From positions 434,001-498,000 of the forward strand of contig CAVPRU010000014.1 in the NCBI GenBank assembly GCA_963707875.1: a DNA stretch of 64,000 nucleotides. Direction: 5' to 3'. This stretch comes from SZUA-320 sp963707875 (lineage in GTDB: Bacteria; Gemmatimonadota; Gemmatimonadetes; Gemmatimonadales; GWC2-71-9). Both the position numbers and the translations under genes were made by a program. Below are positions 17,263 to 25,642 of the stretch, piece by piece. The notes under the pieces were generated by a model. That model ran no database searches. It saw only the letters and a program-made list of their open reading frames with translations, and was not told the origin of the DNA. Every line of letters begins with the position of its first letter. The stretch's first letter is position 1.

Positions 17263-17333
17263 TGGCCCTTCGTCCAATGGCAGGACACCAGTCTTTGGAT
17301 CTGGGAATGGTGGTTCGAATCCACCAGGGCCAA
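17263..17333 (+). tRNA. tRNA-Gln (anticodon TTG)
   Basis: Folds as a cloverleaf: acceptor TGGCCCT (17263-17269) pairs fully with AGGGCCA (17326-17332) and A17333 is the discriminator. The D stem is GTCC/GGAC. The anticodon stem is CCAGT/TCTGG, with a T-T apposition at 31-39, around loop CTTTGGA with anticodon TTG at 17295-17297. The T stem is GGTGG/CCACC with loop TTCGAAT. CCA is not encoded. It lies alone between ispE and prs. Confidence 0.95.
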
Positions 17334-17390
17334 TGGTCGGGAGGTCGGGCTCCAACCCGCGTCACAGGGGCTGGCAGTCGCAAGTCCTGA

Positions 17391-17420
17391 TTGACCGGAA
17401 CACCCTTCACCTATTAGACT
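17391..17420 (+). promoter_or_regulatory. Sigma-70-like promoter for prs (TTGACC-18-TAGACT)
   Basis: TTGACC at 17391-17396 and TAGACT at 17415-17420 with an 18-base spacer, about 14 bases before the chosen prs ATG. This implies a very short leader. Confidence 0.4.
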
Positions 17421-17434
17421 TAGGGGCTGTGGAG

Positions 17435-18385
17435 ATGAAGGCAACCGCGTTGTCGCGCGTCCCCTACCTGGTGATGAGCGGGTCGGCCAACCGCCCCCTC
17501 GCGGAAGAGGTTGCCCAGCACCTGGAACTGTCGCTCTGCGCGGTGACCACCCGGCGCTTTGCCGATGGTGAGTTGTTCGTCAAGATCGACGAGAACGTCC
17601 GGGGCCGGGATGTCTTCATCATCCAGCCGACCAACCCGCCGGCCGAGAACATCATGGAGTTGTTGCTCCTGATGGATGCCGCCCGGCGGGCCAGCGCGGC
17701 ACGGATCACGGCGGTGATCCCGTATTTCGGATACGCCCGGCAGGACCGCAAGGACCAGCCGCGGGTTGCCATCAGCGCGAAGCTGATGGCCAACCTGGTA
17801 TCGATGGGAGCGGATCGGGTGCTGGCGATCGATTTTCACCAGCACCAGCTCCAGGGGTTCTTCGACCTGCCGGTCGATCACCTCTATGCCGCGCCGGTGT
17901 TTGTGGCGTACTACCGCCAGAAGGATTTCAAGGACCTGGTGGTGGTGGCGTCGGATGTTGGCGCGGCCAAGATGGCTCGGGGGTTCGCCAAACGACTGAA
18001 CGCCTCCCTGGCGATCATCGACAAGCGGCGGATCGGACCCAACGAGGCCGAGGCCGTCAATGTGGTGGGCGAAGTGGAGGGCCGGGATTGTCTGATCCCG
18101 GACGACATGATCGACACTGGCGGCACGATGGTGGAAGCAGTACACGCGCTGAAGCGGCTGGGGGCGGAGCGGATCTTCATCTGTGCCACCCATCCGTTGC
18201 TGTCGGGGCCGGCGGTCCAGCGGTTGTCCGAGGCGCCGGTAGAGGAGGTTGCGGTCACCAACACGATCGCCATTCCGCCGGAGCGGCAGTTCGCGAAACT
18301 GAAGGTGCTCTCCATCGCCCCGCTGCTGGCCAAGGCGATTGGTTATACCCACAGCGACCTCTCGGTGAGTTCGCTGTTCGACTGA
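17435..18385 (+). CDS. prs: Ribose-phosphate pyrophosphokinase (PRPP synthetase)
   Basis: 316 residues, normal class I PRPP synthetase length. Motifs in order: SGSANRPLAEEVAQHL, FADGELFVKIDENVRG, YFGYARQDRKDQPRVAISAK (ATP flag loop and Arg residues), the DFHQHQLQGFFD loop and the PRPP-binding LIPDDMIDTGGTM; in most homologues this loop reads DDxxDTGGT. It makes PRPP for nucleotide, His and Trp synthesis. ATG 17435 is preferred; GTG 17429 is an alternative. A purine-rich AGGGG lies 8 bases upstream. Confidence 0.96.
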   Translation: MKATALSRVPYLVMSGSANRPLAEEVAQHLELSLCAVTTRRFADGELFVKIDENVRGRDVFIIQPTNPPAENIMELLLLMDAARRASAARITAVIPYFGYARQDRKDQPRVAISAKLMANLVSMGADRVLAIDFHQHQLQGFFDLPVDHLYAAPVFVAYYRQKDFKDLVVVASDVGAAKMARGFAKRLNASLAIIDKRRIGPNEAEAVNVVGEVEGRDCLIPDDMIDTGGTMVEAVHALKRLGAERIFICATHPLLSGPAVQRLSEAPVEEVAVTNTIAIPPERQFAKLKVLSIAPLLAKAIGYTHSDLSVSSLFD

Positions 18386-18407
18386 ACGAAGCGAAAGAAC
18401 GGACACC

Positions 18408-19064
18408 ATGGCACTGAACGCGACTGTCACCGCTACCCCCCGGATCGCCGCCGGCAAGGGCGCCGCCCGGACTTTGCGCCGGGCCGGCAAGCTCCCGGCC
18501 GTGGTCTACGGCCATCACCGGGCTCCCGAGGCGCTCGAACTCGACGCGCTCTCGTTTGAACGTCTCCTGGCCTCGATCGGCGCCTCCACCGCGATGATCG
18601 AGCTCACGGTCGACGGCCGAGACCCGGTCAAGGCGCTGATCCGCGAGGTCCAGCGCGATCCGGTGCGCCCGTCCAACCTGCTGCACGTCGATCTCTACGA
18701 GGTCCGCGGGGACGAGAAGATCACCGTGGAAGTTCCGGTCCACCTTATCGGAATCGCGTCTGGGGTCCGGAACTTTGCCGGGGTGCTCGACCATATCCTC
18801 CACCGGATCGAGATTGAAGTGTTCCCCGCCGACATGCCGGATCACATCGACGTCGACGTGACCCTGATGGAAATCGGCGAGGTCATCTTCGTCCGCGACA
18901 TCCAGATCCCCAATGCCGAGATCCTCAACGACCCCGAGCAGGCCGTCTGCACGGTGGTGCCGCCGCGGGTCGAGGAGGCCCCGGTGGTGGAGGCCGAAGT
19001 TGCCGTGGTGGAGCCGGAACTCATCCGGAAGCCGAAGCCGGAAGACGAAGCCGACGAGGAGTAG
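18408..19064 (+). CDS. rplY: 50S ribosomal protein L25 (long, Ctc-type)
   Basis: 218 residues: N-terminal L25 domain (GKGAARTLRRAGKLPAVVYG, then IREVQRDPVRPSNLLHVDLYEV) plus the C-terminal TL5/Ctc beta domain (VPVHLIGIASGVRNFAGVLDHI, MPDHIDVDVTLMEIGEVIFV) and an acidic Glu/Pro tail. It binds 5S rRNA. Located 22 bases after prs and directly before pth, the conserved prs-rplY-pth order of many bacteria. Its last codons contain the GAGGAG that serves as ribosome-binding site for pth. Confidence 0.95.
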   Translation: MALNATVTATPRIAAGKGAARTLRRAGKLPAVVYGHHRAPEALELDALSFERLLASIGASTAMIELTVDGRDPVKALIREVQRDPVRPSNLLHVDLYEVRGDEKITVEVPVHLIGIASGVRNFAGVLDHILHRIEIEVFPADMPDHIDVDVTLMEIGEVIFVRDIQIPNAEILNDPEQAVCTVVPPRVEEAPVVEAEVAVVEPELIRKPKPEDEADEE

Positions 19065-19067
19065 GTC

Positions 19068-19634
19068 CTGCATACCATCCTGGGCCTAGGCAATCCAGGT
19101 CCGGAGTACGCGGACACCCGCCACAACGCGGGCTTCTGGCTGGTAGAGTATCTCGCCCGGCGATGGGATCTGGGTCCGTGGCGGCGGGCGCGGTGGTGCC
19201 GGGTGGCCATGGGCAACTGGTCGGGCCGGAGGGTCCGGTTGGTCAAGCCCCAGACGTACATGAACCGAAGCGGGGCGGTACTCGCCCCGCTTGGTGCATC
19301 CGCCAGCTTCGACCCCACCACCGAGCTGCTGGTGCTGGTCGACGAGGTGGCCCTCGACGCCGGGCGGTTCCGGCTCCGCGGGGCGGGGTCCGCCGGCGGC
19401 CACAACGGGCTCAAGAGCATCGAGGCCGCCCTGGCCCGCCGGGACTACCCTCGACTCCGGATCGGGGTGGGACCCCGGCCACCGGGTCTCGATGACCTGG
19501 CCGACCATGTGCTGGACGTGGCACCGCCGGAGCAACGGGCGCTGATCGACGAACAGATGGACCGGATGGCCGAGGCCGTTGAGGGATGGCTCCAGGACGG
19601 CATCGAGATCGCCATGACCCGATTCAACCGCTGA
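19068..19634 (+). CDS. pth: Peptidyl-tRNA hydrolase, apparent CTG start
   Basis: 188 residues if begun at CTG 19068. The conserved N-terminus (TILGLGNPGPEYADTRHNAG, with catalytic His and the Asn of GNP) starts two codons after this CTG. A TAG lies two codons upstream in frame, and the first ATG/GTG comes only at 19203, after the catalytic segment. GAGGAG at 19056-19061 is spaced 6 bases from the CTG. Other family motifs are KPQTYMNRSG, ELLVLVDEVALDAGRFRLR and GSAGGHNGLKSIEAAL. Pth releases peptides from peptidyl-tRNAs stalled off the ribosome. Function is firm; the CTG start is an inference from frame and RBS. Confidence 0.92.
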   Translation: MHTILGLGNPGPEYADTRHNAGFWLVEYLARRWDLGPWRRARWCRVAMGNWSGRRVRLVKPQTYMNRSGAVLAPLGASASFDPTTELLVLVDEVALDAGRFRLRGAGSAGGHNGLKSIEAALARRDYPRLRIGVGPRPPGLDDLADHVLDVAPPEQRALIDEQMDRMAEAVEGWLQDGIEIAMTRFNR

Positions 19635-19653
19635 CCGACAACCTGAGAAGATC

Positions 19654-21717
19654 ATGATCGATTCCCTTCCGCTGTACGCCCTCGGCATCGGCCTTGTCGG
19701 GCTGGTCGCCGTCCTCCTCACCTTCTCGGAGCTTCGCCGTCTGCCGGATGGCAACGCCATGATGCGGGATCTGGCGGACCAGATCCACGTCGGCGCCATG
19801 GCCTTTCTCCGCCGGGAGTATTCCTACCTGCTGCCCTTCCTGGTCCTGGTGGCGGTCCTGCTGGGACTGGCGGTCGGCACCAAGACCGGCGTGGCGTACG
19901 TGCTGGGCGGGCTCTGCTCGATCGCCAGTGGGTGGATCGGGATGCGGGGCGCCACCACCGCCAATGTCCGGACCGCCGAGGCCGCCCGGGCCACCGGGCA
20001 GGCCGCCGCGCTGCGGGCCGCCTTCGGGGGCGGCGCCGTCATGGGCCTGGCCGTGGCTTCCCTCGGTCTGGCGGGCCTGACCCTCGTCTTCCTGGTCCTG
20101 GGCGCCAACGAACTGGTCGGCAACGCGAAGATGTTCTCCGAGATCATCTCCGGATTTGCGATGGGCGCCTCCTCGATCGCCCTGTTCGCCAGGGTGGGCG
20201 GCGGGATCTACACCAAGGCCGCCGACGTCGGGGCCGACCTGGTCGGCAAGGTGGAGGCGGGGATTCCGGAGGACGACCCGCGCAATCCCGCCACCATCGC
20301 GGACAATGTCGGCGACAACGTGGGCGACGTGGCCGGTCTGGGCGCGGACATCTTCGAGAGTTACGTCGGCTCGGTCATTGCCACCATCGCACTGGCCGCC
20401 ACCTCGCTGCTGATTCCCGACGACAACCGGATCACCGCGATGCTGCTGCCGATGTCGTACATCGCGGCCGGCCTGGTGGCCTCGCTGGTCGGGGTGCTGG
20501 TGATGCGCGTCCTGGCCAAGGGTGACCCGGCCAACGCCCTCCGGATGGTCACCTTCATCGGGGCCGGGATCTTTCTGGTGATGGCCTTCTTCCTGACCCG
20601 GATGATGCCGCTCGGGATGACCAGCGCGGACGGCCTCGCCCTCCCGGCGATGGGGCCCTTCTGGGCGGTCCTGACGGGCACCGTGTCCGGGATCCTGATC
20701 GGCCTGGTGACCGAGTACTACACCGCCGCCGGCCCGGTGCGCCGTATTGCCCAGGCCTCGGAGACCGGCCCGGCTACCAACATCATCGCCGGCCTGGCGG
20801 TGGGAATGGAGAGCACCATCGTCCCGGTCCTGCTGATCGCCTCCGCCACGTTCGTCGCCTTCCAGATGGCCGGGCTCTACGGAATCGCGATCGCCGCGGT
20901 GGGGATGCTGGCCACCGTCGGGGTGACGATGTCGGTCGACGCCTACGGGCCGATTGCCGACAACGCCGGCGGAATAGCCGAAATGAGCCATCTGGGCAAG
21001 GACGTCCGGAAGATCACCGACGGGCTCGACGCCCTGGGCAATACCACGGCCGCGATCGGCAAGGGCTTCGCGATCGGGTCGGCGGCGCTGACCGCCCTGG
21101 CCCTGTTCAGTGCCTATGCCGCGGCGGTCGGGTTGAATCGCGTCGGGCTCAACCTGATCGACCCGATGGTCGTGATCGGGCTCTTCCTCGGCGGTGTCAT
21201 GCCGTTCTTCATCGGCGCCACGACGATGACTGCGGTGGGTCGGGCGGCGCAGGGCATGGTCGAAGAGGTGCGCCGTCAGTTCCGGGAAATCCCGGGTCTG
21301 CTCGAGGGCCGTGAGGGGGTCAAGCCAGACAGCGCCCGGTGCGTGGACATTTCCACCAAGGCGGCGCTCCGGGAGATGATCGTGCCGGGCGTCTCGGCAA
21401 TCGTGGTCCCGGTCCTGGTCGGTGCATTCCTCGGGGTCGAAGCCCTCGGCGGGCTGCTGGCCGGCGCCACGGTGACCGGGGTCATGATGGCGCTCTTCAT
21501 GGCCAATGCCGGCGGGGCCTGGGACAATGCCAAGAAGTACATCGAGGCCGGCGCCCATGGCGGCAAGGGATCGGAACCGCACAAGGCCGCCGTGGTGGGC
21601 GACACCGTCGGCGATCCCTTCAAGGATACCTCGGGCCCGGCCATGAACATCCTCATCAAGCTGATGAGCGTCGTGGCGCTGGTCCTGGCCCCCTGGTTCG
21701 TCTCGCTCCACGGCTGA
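19654..21717 (+). CDS. hppA: K+-dependent membrane-bound pyrophosphatase, ion pump
   Basis: 687 residues and about 16 membrane segments. The catalytic loop GIYTKAADVGADLVGKVEAG, the acidic NVGDNVGDVAGLGADIFESY and the late GDTVGDPFKDTSGPA bind Mg-PPi. The subclass marker GNTTAAIGKG has Ala (A466) where K+-independent enzymes carry Lys, so this should be the K+-dependent type. Whether it pumps H+ or Na+ cannot be decided by eye. PPi hydrolysis drives ion export across the inner membrane. A strong hairpin follows the stop. Confidence 0.95.
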   Translation: MIDSLPLYALGIGLVGLVAVLLTFSELRRLPDGNAMMRDLADQIHVGAMAFLRREYSYLLPFLVLVAVLLGLAVGTKTGVAYVLGGLCSIASGWIGMRGATTANVRTAEAARATGQAAALRAAFGGGAVMGLAVASLGLAGLTLVFLVLGANELVGNAKMFSEIISGFAMGASSIALFARVGGGIYTKAADVGADLVGKVEAGIPEDDPRNPATIADNVGDNVGDVAGLGADIFESYVGSVIATIALAATSLLIPDDNRITAMLLPMSYIAAGLVASLVGVLVMRVLAKGDPANALRMVTFIGAGIFLVMAFFLTRMMPLGMTSADGLALPAMGPFWAVLTGTVSGILIGLVTEYYTAAGPVRRIAQASETGPATNIIAGLAVGMESTIVPVLLIASATFVAFQMAGLYGIAIAAVGMLATVGVTMSVDAYGPIADNAGGIAEMSHLGKDVRKITDGLDALGNTTAAIGKGFAIGSAALTALALFSAYAAAVGLNRVGLNLIDPMVVIGLFLGGVMPFFIGATTMTAVGRAAQGMVEEVRRQFREIPGLLEGREGVKPDSARCVDISTKAALREMIVPGVSAIVVPVLVGAFLGVEALGGLLAGATVTGVMMALFMANAGGAWDNAKKYIEAGAHGGKGSEPHKAAVVGDTVGDPFKDTSGPAMNILIKLMSVVALVLAPWFVSLHG

Positions 21718-21738
21718 GTTTGGATCGCTGATCTGCTC

Positions 21739-21771
21739 CCGAGGGGCCGGGCCACCGGCCCCTCGGGGTTT
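21739..21771 (+). terminator. Intrinsic terminator after hppA
   Basis: Perfect 12-bp stem CCGAGGGGCCGG / CCGGCCCCTCGG (21739-21750, 21755-21766) with loop GCCA, followed by GGTTT. It separates hppA from ychF. Confidence 0.8.
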
Positions 21772-21793
21772 CCCCCTTCCCTGGTCTGAACCC

Positions 21794-22891
21794 ATGCTGC
21801 GGCTCGGCATCGTCGGTCTTCCCAACGTCGGCAAGTCCACCCTGTTCAACGCCCTCACCTCGGCCCAGGCGCTGGTGGCGAACTACCCCTTTGCCACCAT
21901 CGAGCCGAACACCGGAATCGTCGAGGTCCCCGACCCGCGCCTCCCGGTACTGGCCGGCATCATCAACCCCGAGCGGACCGTCCCCGCGGTGGTCGAGTTC
22001 GTCGACATCGCCGGACTGGTGGCGGGGGCCAGTCAGGGTGAAGGACTGGGCAATCAGTTTCTGGCCAACATCCGGGAGGTCGATGCCATCGTCCAAGTGG
22101 TGCGGTGCTTCGAGGACGACGACATCCAACACGTGATGGGATCGGTCGATCCGGTCCGCGACCGCGAGGTAATCAACCTCGAACTCGGTCTGGCCGACCT
22201 GGCCACCGTGGAACGACGGATCGATCGGGTCGCCAAGCAGGTCCGGGCAGGAGACCCCCAGGCCAAGATCGAGGCCGCCCTGCTGCCCCGGCTCCTGGAG
22301 GCGCTGGGCACGGGCCTCCCCGCCCGAACCGTGGTGCCGACCCCGGAGGAGGCGCCGGTCCTCCGGGGCCTCAACCTGCTGACCACCAAGCCCGTCCTGT
22401 ACGCCGCCAACGTGGTCGAGGAGGAACTGACCGGGGCCAGCCCCCTGGTGGATCAGCTGACCGCCTCCGTGGTTGCTTCCCGCGAGGAGGCCGAGATCGT
22501 CCCCTTCTCGGCCAAGGTGGAGATGGAACTCGCCGAATTGAGCCCGGAAGAGCGGGGGCCGTTTCTGGAGGCCATCGGGGTCACCGAATCCGGCCTCGAT
22601 CGGCTGATCCATGCCGCCTACCACCTGCTGGGCCTGCGGAGCTACTTCACCGCGGGCGAGAAGGAAGTGCGGGCCTGGACCATCCACAACGGCGACAAGG
22701 CTCCTGCCGCGGCCGGCGTGATCCACACCGATTTTGAGCGGGGGTTCATCCGGGCGGAGACCGTCGGTTACCAGGATTTCGTTCGGGTGGGGGGCTGGAA
22801 GCCAGCCCGGGACAAGGGGCTGGTTCGCTCAGAGGGCAAGGAGTATGTGGTGGCGGACGGCGACGTGATGCTGTTCCGGTTCAACGTGTAG
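21794..22891 (+). CDS. ychF: Redox-regulated ATPase YchF (Obg family)
   Basis: 365 residues, full-length YchF/OLA1. P-loop GLPNVGKSTLFNAL, switch region YPFATIEPN, and G3 DIAGLVAGASQGEGLGN are present. The G4 position reads AANVVEEEL rather than the GTPase NKxD, consistent with ATP preference in this family. The C-terminal TGS domain ends EYVVADGDVMLFRFNV. YchF associates with ribosomes and stress responses. Its last 11 bases overlap the convergent MOSC gene. Confidence 0.96.
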   Translation: MLRLGIVGLPNVGKSTLFNALTSAQALVANYPFATIEPNTGIVEVPDPRLPVLAGIINPERTVPAVVEFVDIAGLVAGASQGEGLGNQFLANIREVDAIVQVVRCFEDDDIQHVMGSVDPVRDREVINLELGLADLATVERRIDRVAKQVRAGDPQAKIEAALLPRLLEALGTGLPARTVVPTPEEAPVLRGLNLLTTKPVLYAANVVEEELTGASPLVDQLTASVVASREEAEIVPFSAKVEMELAELSPEERGPFLEAIGVTESGLDRLIHAAYHLLGLRSYFTAGEKEVRAWTIHNGDKAPAAAGVIHTDFERGFIRAETVGYQDFVRVGGWKPARDKGLVRSEGKEYVVADGDVMLFRFNV

Positions 22892-23555
22892 CGGAGGCCG
22901 CCGAGCCGGCCACCGTACCCAGTTTCTCCCGCCACTCCGGATCCAGCGCCGGGCACGCCGCCAGCAGCCGGGACTCTTCGGGACGGTTGCCCCGGTCCCA
23001 GAAGACCGCGGCGACCCGAGCCACCGACCACTGGGGATAGGGCCGGTCGAGCAGCTGGACCTGGGCACCCGCCTCGAGATTCCCCTCCCGGATCACCCTG
23101 AGGTACCACCCGTGGCGATGGGTGGCGCGGACCACCTGCACCAGATCCCGCACCGCGTGCTTCCGGGACAACTTGTCGCACGGCCCCCGGGGCGAGGCCA
23201 CTTCCAGCAGGGTGTCGCCGATGGCAAACTGGTCCCCGAGGCAGACGGTCCGTTCAGTCATGCCGCTGACGGTCAGGTTCTCACCGAACGCCCCCGGTCC
23301 GACATCCTTCCGGCCCCATTCAGTCCGCCACCTGGGATAGTGGTCCGCGGGATACATCAGCACTGCCCGGTGCGGTCCGCCATGGTGGCGCCGATCGGCA
23401 ATCTGATCGCCGGCCAACCCGTCCACCCCGAGGAGCACCGGGCCCACCACGGGCTCCTTCCAGATGCCGCTGGTCCACGGACGGTCAAACGGGTCGGCGG
23501 CATCAGGGGTCCCCGCAGTCCGCAGGTGGCCCACCTGGATCGATTCGAGCAGCAT
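22881..23555 (-). CDS. MOSC domain protein (YiiM-like)
   Basis: 224 residues. MOSC signature elements are GVDGLAGDQIADRRHHGGPHRAVL, then GAFGENLTVSG, and the conserved cysteine in SPRGPCDKLSRKH. MOSC proteins bind molybdenum cofactor; the YiiM branch reduces N-hydroxylated bases. The C-terminal three-helix part (WSVARVAAVFWDRGNRPEESRLL) also matches YiiM. It overlaps ychF tail-to-tail and is divergent from rpsF. Confidence 0.88.
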   Translation of the reverse strand: MLLESIQVGHLRTAGTPDAADPFDRPWTSGIWKEPVVGPVLLGVDGLAGDQIADRRHHGGPHRAVLMYPADHYPRWRTEWGRKDVGPGAFGENLTVSGMTERTVCLGDQFAIGDTLLEVASPRGPCDKLSRKHAVRDLVQVVRATHRHGWYLRVIREGNLEAGAQVQLLDRPYPQWSVARVAAVFWDRGNRPEESRLLAACPALDPEWREKLGTVAGSAASATR

Positions 23556-23619
23556 GGACGCAATCTACCCTCCAGGAGATCGCGGGGGTCCCTGGCTACC
23601 GCGAGAGGGGGCAAGGGGC

Positions 23620-23627
23620 TATCTTTA
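23620..23627 (+). promoter_or_regulatory. TATCTTTA -7-type box upstream of rpsF operon
   Basis: GGC precedes TATCTTTA in the 137-base divergent gap between MOSC and rpsF. It matches TAnnTTT and recurs in nearly the same form before smc and other genes. No clear -35 hexamer is visible. Leader to rpsF would be about 60 bases. Confidence 0.5.
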
Positions 23628-23645
23628 TCGGTTCACAATCATCCT

Positions 23646-23671
23646 CCTCGGGTACCACACCAGGCCCGGGG
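23646..23671 (+). promoter_or_regulatory. Candidate S6:S18 leader hairpin
   Basis: CCTCGGG (23646-23652) can pair with CCCGGGG (23665-23671) around a 12-base loop TACCACACCAGG, in the presumed rpsF 5' leader 21 bases before the ATG. S6:S18 autoregulatory mRNA structures are known in this position in many bacteria. No comparative support is available here. Confidence 0.4.
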
Positions 23672-23692
23672 CATCGACCAAAGGAAGGTGTC

Positions 23693-24043
23693 ATGATCCG
23701 CCCGTATGAGGTGGTCTATATCTTCGACAGTGCGCTCGAGGACGAGACCATCACCACCAAGCTTGTGACGTTCCACGCCATGCTGGCCGCCGAAGGCGCC
23801 GAGCCGCCCAAGCTCGACATCTGGGGCCGACGGACTTTGGCCTATCCCATCCAGAAGCGGCAGACCGGGTATTACGTGGTCGCGAACATCGACACCGACC
23901 CGACCCTGCTCCCGGAGTTTGAGCGAGCGCTCCGACTCGACGAAGCCGTGCTCCGGTACCTGGTGGTACTCAACGAGACCCCGGCCACCCCAGCCGTCAT
24001 TCCGACCGCCAAGGGCGAATTCGACGACGAGGAGGACGAATAA
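23693..24043 (+). CDS. rpsF: 30S ribosomal protein S6
   Basis: 116 residues beginning MIRPYEVVYIFDSALEDE, with LDIWGRRTLAYPIQKRQTGYY (the 16S rRNA contact strand) and an acidic C-terminal tail ending DDEEDE. A ribosome-binding site GGAAGG precedes ATG 23693. S6 binds 16S rRNA as a heterodimer with S18, encoded next with a stop/start overlap (TAATG). Unlike many bacteria, no ssb lies between them. Confidence 0.96.
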   Translation: MIRPYEVVYIFDSALEDETITTKLVTFHAMLAAEGAEPPKLDIWGRRTLAYPIQKRQTGYYVVANIDTDPTLLPEFERALRLDEAVLRYLVVLNETPATPAVIPTAKGEFDDEEDE

Positions 24044-24261
24044 TGCGCGTCAAGCGTGGGGACCCGATTGCGGAACTCCGGATTCGGGTCATCGACTACA
24101 AGGACGACAAGCTGCTGTCCCGGTTCATCACCGAGCGCGGGAAGATCCTCCCCCGCCGGCTCTCCGGGGTTTCGGCCCGGCACCAGCGCCAGCTGAGCAC
24201 CGCGATCAAGCGGGCCCGGTTCCTGGCCCTGCTGCCCTACATCAAGGGGCACGGCACCTGA
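24043..24261 (+). CDS. rpsR: 30S ribosomal protein S18
   Basis: 72 residues with the S18 core IDYKDDKLLSRFITERGKILPRRLSGVSARHQRQLSTAIKRAR. The N-terminal Cys motif found in zinc-binding S18 forms is absent, so this is the zinc-free form. The start overlaps the rpsF stop, giving coupled synthesis with its partner S6. Confidence 0.96.
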   Translation: MRVKRGDPIAELRIRVIDYKDDKLLSRFITERGKILPRRLSGVSARHQRQLSTAIKRARFLALLPYIKGHGT

Positions 24262-25199
24262 CGGAGACAGCACCGGCCCCAGGACTGGTCGGGCATCGTC
24301 TCCCGCGAGGGCTCTTCGGAGCCCTCGTGGCGTTTCTCCTGCTCCCCGTTCCACCGCTGATGGTGGCGGGACCGCTGGCCGGACTCTTGCTGCTCTCCCG
24401 CCCCGGCTCGTGGCGAGAGCGCTGGTGGCTGGCCGCGGCACTGTCCATCGGGGTGCTTTCCTTTGCCCTGGGCGACCGCAACCCGGCTGGGGATCTGGTC
24501 CGGGCCGCGGGGCTGATCTTCTCCGGCAGCCTGGTGGCGCTGGCGGCCTGGGGCCGGGGCGGAGGGTTCGGACAATCGGCGGCGGCGGCCGGGTTCACCG
24601 CCCTGGCGGCTTCAGCGCTGGCCTGGATGAACGGACTCGCCTGGGAGGGATTCCGGGTGGCCCTGGAGACCCAATTGCGCACCGCGACCAGCCTGATCCT
24701 GGACGGAGCCACCTTGCCGACGGCCCAACGGGAGGGGTTGGAAGCCTCCATCGGCTACCTGGCTCGGCTCTACCCGGGGATCGCCGTCGTCTGCATGGTC
24801 CTGGGTGGGGTATTGGCCCTGGCGGTTGCGCATCGGATCGCCCGGCAGCCGGTCGGGCCGCCGCCGGGACGATTCGGTGATTTCCGGTTCAACGATCATC
24901 TGATCTGGGGTGCGGTCGCCTCGTTCGCCGTGGCGTTGATGGGGGGTACCGGGGTCCGCGCCGACCTGGTCGCCAACCTGCTGGTGCTGTGGATCGGGCT
25001 CTACGGCTTCCGCGGGGCGGCGGTCGCCGTCACGGCCCTGCGGCAGTGGAATCCCTGGCTCCGGGCCGCCCTGTCCCTGAGCGCTATCCTGCTGTTACCA
25101 TACGCCATGGGAGCGGCCCTCTTGCTTGGGCTGGCCGATACCTGGCTCGACTTCCGGCGGGCACTGACCCCGCCGAATACTGGAGGATCGACAACATGA
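24258..25199 (+). CDS. DUF2232-like integral membrane protein, possible CTG start
   Basis: About 313 residues and eight hydrophobic segments, e.g. GALVAFLLLPVPPLMVAGPL and AVVCMVLGGVLALAVAH, and a C-terminal YAMGAALLLGLADTWLDFRR. Position between rpsR and rplI and the topology fit the DUF2232/YybS membrane family, which often accompanies these genes; function unknown. The frame opens at the rpsR stop: CTG 24258 overlaps TGA (CTGA) with AAGGGG 8 bases before it. That start gives a hydrophilic N-terminus. The first conventional codon, GTG 24327, would begin inside the first membrane segment. The start is therefore uncertain. Confidence 0.78.
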   Translation: MTETAPAPGLVGHRLPRGLFGALVAFLLLPVPPLMVAGPLAGLLLLSRPGSWRERWWLAAALSIGVLSFALGDRNPAGDLVRAAGLIFSGSLVALAAWGRGGGFGQSAAAAGFTALAASALAWMNGLAWEGFRVALETQLRTATSLILDGATLPTAQREGLEASIGYLARLYPGIAVVCMVLGGVLALAVAHRIARQPVGPPPGRFGDFRFNDHLIWGAVASFAVALMGGTGVRADLVANLLVLWIGLYGFRGAAVAVTALRQWNPWLRAALSLSAILLLPYAMGAALLLGLADTWLDFRRALTPPNTGGSTT

Positions 25200-25642
25200 T
25201 CGAAGTGATTCTGCGTGAAGACGTCAAGTCGCTCGGCAAGGCCGGCACCATGGTGCGGGTCCGGCCGGGCTATGCCCGGAACTTTCTGTTGCCCCAGGGA
25301 CTGGCCTACGAGGCCACCGAGGGGAACAAGAAGCGGATCGCCGGTGAGGCCAGAGCCCGGGGCGTCCGGCTCGAAGCCGACCGGGCCGAGGCGGCCCAGT
25401 TGGCGACCGTGCTATCGGCGGTCCACATGGAATTGAAGGGCAAGGCGGGCGAAGGCGACCGGCTGTTCGGTTCGATCACGTCGCAGGACGTGGCGGACGC
25501 CCTCGCCGCTCGGGGCCACCTCGTCGACAAGCGAAGGCTCGACCTGGAACATCCCATCAAGACCCTCGGGGAGCACACGGTCCACGTCCGGTTGCATCCG
25601 GACGTCGAAGCCTCGGTCAGGATCACCGTCGTCCCCGAATAG
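25196..25642 (+). CDS. rplI: 50S ribosomal protein L9
   Basis: 148 residues, the standard L9 plan: N-terminal domain MIEVILREDVKSLGKAG, VRPGYARNFLLPQGLAYEAT, a long connecting helix, and the C-terminal LFGSITSQDVADAL, LEHPIKTLGEHTVHVRLHPDV. It binds 23S rRNA near the L1 stalk. ATG 25196 overlaps the previous stop, and its own stop is followed at once by the next gene's ATG. Confidence 0.97.
   Translation: MIEVILREDVKSLGKAGTMVRVRPGYARNFLLPQGLAYEATEGNKKRIAGEARARGVRLEADRAEAAQLATVLSAVHMELKGKAGEGDRLFGSITSQDVADALAARGHLVDKRRLDLEHPIKTLGEHTVHVRLHPDVEASVRITVVPE

Noticed and set aside
17263..17333. tRNA-Gln as an attachment site for an integrated element
   Set aside because: No integrase nearby and no repeat of the tRNA 3' end was seen downstream.
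19624..21858. 744-codon open frame on the minus strand opposite hppA
   Set aside because: Gly/His/Asp/Arg-rich, low-complexity translation with no motif; a shadow of the GC-rich codon bias of hppA.
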